The notes under the pieces were generated by a model. That model worked only from the letters and a program-made list of their open reading frames with translations. It had not been told where the DNA came from and searched no databases. Below are positions 22,196 through 24,739 of a DNA stretch of 24,739 nt, in pieces. Every line of letters starts with the position of its first letter. Position 1 is the first letter of the stretch. The DNA comes from a virus. Position numbers and translations under genes: made by a program. The stretch is from positions 1 to 24,739 of IMG/VR virus record IMGVR_UViG_3300047659_000078, one strand, 5' to 3'.

Positions 22196-22702
22196 GTGAA
22201 AATCTGGCTCTACAAAGGTAATGCTCTTTGGGCGCTTGTAATTGAGGTATGGACCGGCAAATACGCCCATATCGAGCTGGAGATCAAACCGGGGCTGTTT
22301 TTCAGCTCGACAATCGAAACCGGCCCGCGCATCTGCTCATTCGAGCAACTTACCTCGCAACATATGGATGATTGGGATGTGGTCAATCTCGGCACAATCG
22401 AGGCTGACAATGAGATCGTCTGGAAGGCGGCGCAGATGATGCTCAATGCCGATATGATCTACGGCGTCAAATTGTCTTACAACAAAGAGGGAATCGCTAA
22501 AAACTTCCTGCCGGTCCCACTCGTAGATCAAAATCCCACTCAGGATTTTTGCAGTCAGTCCGTCGCAACTGCGACATCCGCTATTCAGCTCTTCATGAAC
22601 ATGGTTATGGCCGAAATGTCTCCATCGAATTGTGGGGAGTGGCTGGCCAAATACCTGAGCAAATGGCAGGCGCTCAGGTTTAAAATCAACGAGGGGGAGT
22701 AA
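22196..22702 (+). CDS. Permuted papain-like (NlpC/P60, YiiX-type) cysteine hydrolase
   Basis: This 168-residue protein has the circularly permuted papain-like layout: an early histidine in 'KYAHIELEI' (H25), and a late nucleophile in 'QDFCSQSVATA' (C119) on a helix followed by 'SPSNCGEWLAKYL'. 'MIYGVKLSY' (87-95) resembles the Tyr-containing loop seen in this group. Members cleave peptide or thioester bonds in cell wall or lipid substrates; this one's substrate is unknown. The GTG start at 22196 is set by AAAGGAGG (22182-22189); the nearer ATG (22191) is stopped after two codons. Position directly after the endolysin suggests a lysis or cell-wall role, for instance an accessory peptidase. No signal peptide or membrane helix is evident. 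The permuted fold is inferred from motifs only. Confidence 0.65.
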   Translation: MKIWLYKGNALWALVIEVWTGKYAHIELEIKPGLFFSSTIETGPRICSFEQLTSQHMDDWDVVNLGTIEADNEIVWKAAQMMLNADMIYGVKLSYNKEGIAKNFLPVPLVDQNPTQDFCSQSVATATSAIQLFMNMVMAEMSPSNCGEWLAKYLSKWQALRFKINEGE

Positions 22703-22703
22703 C

Positions 22704-22883
22704 TTGAAAGATTTTTTAGGCCAGTATGATGTAGTGGAAATTATCTTTGCATTTGGGATCGTGGTTGCCGGCGTCTATGCCATGTATCTCAATAATCAAA
22801 TCGCGCAGGGCATCTGTCTGGGCGCTGCCGCAACGTACATCAAAGGCAAAACCGTATCCAAGGGCACCGCAAGCCCAAACTAA
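22704..22883 (+). CDS. Small membrane protein, holin candidate
   Basis: This 59-residue protein starts at TTG 22704, one base after the previous stop, with GGGGGAG upstream (22692-22699). It reads LKDFLGQYDVV, then a hydrophobic segment at about residues 11-28 (VEIIFAFGIVVAGVYAMY), a second weaker one near 33-45, and a basic tail (KGKTVSKGTASPN). One or two membrane spans with a charged C-terminus, and its place after the endolysin, make it a reasonable holin or lysis regulator. There is no family motif I can name. The reading frame is short but its RBS, tight coupling and membrane pattern support it. Confidence 0.62.
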   Translation: MKDFLGQYDVVEIIFAFGIVVAGVYAMYLNNQIAQGICLGAAATYIKGKTVSKGTASPN

Positions 22884-22927
22884 CCAGCCGGCCGGAGTCG
22901 GCGCAACCACCCGAAAGGAGCAGTACC

Positions 22928-23260
22928 ATGACGTGGAGCGATTTTGTGGCAGATGTGGAGAATGTAACCCTGAAACTCAACAAACTGGCGGAATTGGGGT
23001 TGCCCGTGGCCGAACTGTTTTCCCCGGCCCAGGCAAAACCTGCCGAACAACTGGCCGCCAACGTGCTTCCGGCCATCGATCAGGCCATCCAGCAGCACCA
23101 GGCCGGGGGCGCCACGCAACAGACGGCAACGATTGCCCTGGCCACCGTGGCATCAACCATCGCAAATTCCGGTATCATTCCTCCGGAGATTGCAACGCAG
23201 ATCAATGCGGCGGCATCGGTGGCGACCGGTCTCCCCGCGGCGGCATTCACCAACGCATAG
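22928..23260 (+). CDS. Small Ala-rich protein at prophage end, unknown
   Basis: This 110-residue protein begins MTWSDFVADVENVTLKLNKL and is rich in Ala, Gln and Thr. The first half has an amphipathic helix pattern (DVENVTLKLNKLAELGLPVAEL), and the second half is Ala-Thr-Ile-rich ('TATIALATVASTIANSGIIPPEIATQINAAASVATGLPAAAF') without charged residues for over 40 positions apart from one Glu. I do not recognise a family and suggest no function; a loosely membrane-associated or assembly protein would fit. AAAGGAG (22914-22920) lies seven bases before the ATG. It is the last + strand gene, 50 bases before the terminator hairpin. Confidence 0.65.
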   Translation: MTWSDFVADVENVTLKLNKLAELGLPVAELFSPAQAKPAEQLAANVLPAIDQAIQQHQAGGATQQTATIALATVASTIANSGIIPPEIATQINAAASVATGLPAAAFTNA

Positions 23261-23310
23261 GATAACGCCGGACATCGTAACGGGCGCTTCTCCTTACCCC
23301 GCCGACGTGG

Positions 23311-23339
23311 AAACGCCCCTGGGAAACCGGGGGCGTTTT
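23311..23339. terminator. Rho-independent terminator, probably bidirectional
   Basis: AAACGCCCC (23311-23319) pairs with GGGGCGTTT (23330-23338), with two more G-C pairs possible inside and a TTTT run on the + strand. It lies between the last prophage gene and the convergent asnS, so it could end both transcripts. Confidence 0.82.
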
Positions 23340-23359
23340 GCCGTTCTTCCATTTACGGT

Positions 23360-24739
23360 TCAGAACTCGGCGTGGCGCGGCGTGCGCGGGAACGGGATCA
23401 CGTCCCGGATGTTGTCCATGCCGGTGAGGTACATCACCAGCCGCTCGAAGCCCAGGCCAAAGCCGGCGTGGGGGCAGCTCCCCCAGCGGCGGCTATCCAG
23501 ATACCACCAGAGCGGTTCCTGGGAGATGTTCATCTCGGCCATACGTGTTGTCAGCCGGTCGAGACGTTCTTCCCGCTGGCTGCCGCCGATGATCTCGCCC
23601 ACCTTGGGGACCAGCAGGTCCATGGCGGCCACGGTGCGGCCGTCGCTGTTTTGCCGCATGTAGAAAGCCTTGATCTCTTTGGGGTAGTTGAGGATGAAGA
23701 CCGGCCCCCCTACCACCTGCTCGCTCAGGTAGCGTTCGTGCTCGGTTTGCAGGTCCAATCCCCATGCCACCGGATAGGAAAACGCCGTGCCGGACCGCTG
23801 GAGCCGTTCGATGGCGTCACCATAGTCCATGCGGACGAAGTCGGCCTCGGCTACCTGACGGATACGCTCCAGGAGCCCCTTTTCGATCTGCTTGTCGAAA
23901 AACGCCATGTCGTCGGCACATTCTTCCAGGGCGAAACGGCACAGATAGCGGATGAATTCCTCGGCCAACTCGGCGTCGTCGGCCAGGTCGGCAAAGGCCA
24001 TCTCCGGCTCGATCATCCAGAATTCGGCCGCATGTCGCGGCGTGTTGGAGTTTTCGGCACGGAAGGTGGGGCCGAAGGTGTAGATGTCGGAAAAGGCCAG
24101 GGCAAGCAGTTCCCCTTCCAGTTGGCCACTGACCGTGAGGCCGGTTTTCTGGCCGAAAAAATCCTGGTCGAAATCAGGCTGCCCCGCCACCAGCGGCGGC
24201 ACGACCGCATCCAGGGTGGTCACACGGAACAACTCGCCGGCCCCCTCGCAGTCGCTGGACGTGATGATGGGCGTGTGGGCGTAGAGAAAATCCCGCTCGG
24301 CGAAGAAGCGGTGAACGGCCTGGGCCAGGCGCGAACGGAGACGGAACACGGCGCCAAGGGTGTTGGTCCTCGGCCGCAGGTGGGCGATGGTGCGCAGGTA
24401 TTCGAACGTGTGCCGTTTTTTCTGCAACGGATAGGCCTCGTCGGCCTCGCCGATGATCTCGACGATGGTGGCGTGCAGTTCCCATTGCTGCCCGGCCGCC
24501 GGGGATGCCATCAGCGTGCCGTGCACACGCAGGGCCGCGCCGGTGCCGAGACGGCAGACGGAGTCGAAGTTTGCCAGCCCCTGGTCGGCCACCACCTGGA
24601 GCCCGGCCATGTCAGAACCGTCGTTCAGCGTGACAAAGGCCACTTCCCTTGAGGCGCGCACCGAGCGCACCCATCCTGCAACCACGCATTCCCGGCCGCT
24701 TGCGCCGTTGGCCAGAAGTGTCCGTATCCGAGTTTTCAT
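23360..24739 (-). CDS. asnS: Asparaginyl-tRNA synthetase
   Basis: This 459-residue class II synthetase charges tRNA-Asn with asparagine in the cytoplasm. Residues 1-110 form the OB-fold anticodon-binding domain ('CVVAGWVRSVRASREVAFVTLNDGS'). The catalytic core starts with 'HLRPRTNTLGAVFRLRSRL' and 'HTPIITSSDCEGAGELFRV', which separates AsnRS from AspRS. Motif 2 is 'FRAENSNTPRHAAEFWMIEPEM' and motif 3 'GFGLGFERLVMYLTG' near the C-terminus. Length agrees with E. coli AsnRS (466). The ATG complement is the last three bases of the window, so its promoter lies outside. It is the only gene on the - strand and is convergent with the prophage. A large + strand frame opposite it is a shadow. Confidence 0.95.
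   Translation of the reverse strand: MKTRIRTLLANGASGRECVVAGWVRSVRASREVAFVTLNDGSDMAGLQVVADQGLANFDSVCRLGTGAALRVHGTLMASPAAGQQWELHATIVEIIGEADEAYPLQKKRHTFEYLRTIAHLRPRTNTLGAVFRLRSRLAQAVHRFFAERDFLYAHTPIITSSDCEGAGELFRVTTLDAVVPPLVAGQPDFDQDFFGQKTGLTVSGQLEGELLALAFSDIYTFGPTFRAENSNTPRHAAEFWMIEPEMAFADLADDAELAEEFIRYLCRFALEECADDMAFFDKQIEKGLLERIRQVAEADFVRMDYGDAIERLQRSGTAFSYPVAWGLDLQTEHERYLSEQVVGGPVFILNYPKEIKAFYMRQNSDGRTVAAMDLLVPKVGEIIGGSQREERLDRLTTRMAEMNISQEPLWWYLDSRRWGSCPHAGFGLGFERLVMYLTGMDNIRDVIPFPRTPRHAEF

Noticed and set aside
23372-24652. 426-residue + strand frame opposite asnS
   Set aside because: asnS shows all class II motifs; the opposing frame is a composition artefact.
1-24739. tRNA, rRNA or insertion-sequence genes
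   Set aside because: I saw no cloverleaf-like segment, rRNA-like sequence or transposase reading frame on either strand.

Overview
The window is the right-hand part of a podovirus-type prophage (about 1..23260, all genes on the + strand), ending next to a chromosomal housekeeping gene, asnS (23360..24739, - strand). The DNA is GC-rich with strong GGAG-type ribosome binding sites. Short palindromic repeats built on ACCACCCCC...GGGGGTGGT and GATGAG...CTCATC sit at most gene junctions. From memory such repeats are typical of Geobacter-type Desulfuromonadia, so I suggest that host, with modest confidence and only by inference.

Layout. 1..426: a small protein with a signal peptide. 555..2462: head genes, with a major capsid protein of the epsilon15 gp7 / BPP-1 Bbp17 type, a Bbp16-like cement protein and a small conserved phage protein. 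2610..5776: T7 gp11-like adaptor and gp12-like nozzle. 5992..6737: a small membrane protein and a T7 gp13-like GNAT-fold protein. 6843..8456: a tail fibre with a T7-type anchor, two collagen-like blocks and a C-terminal head. 8539..10323: a glycosyltransferase-methyltransferase fusion and a second GNAT acetyltransferase. 10386..21354: ejection genes in the T7 order gp14-gp15-gp16; the last is a 2730-residue polyvalent protein with PBECR-like nuclease, RadC/JAMM and HExxH zincin modules. 21425..23260: lysis/end cassette with a GH108 endolysin, a permuted papain-like protein, a small membrane protein (holin candidate) and a small unknown. A hairpin terminator at 23311..23339 separates the prophage from asnS.

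How the parts work together. The capsid, cement, adaptor and nozzle build a short-tailed virion. The fibre binds the host, and the GT-MT and GNAT enzymes may decorate the fibre or the host surface glycan (inference). The gp14/15/16-like proteins would be ejected to form a DNA conduit, and the giant protein could deliver enzymatic domains into the cell at the start of infection. The most unusual features are that giant protein, with AT-rich module insertions sharing a duplicated motif, and the density of palindromic repeats, some of which supply the start or stop ends of phage proteins. No gene-free stretch exceeds 300 bases; the longest, 5777..5991, is filled with palindromes.
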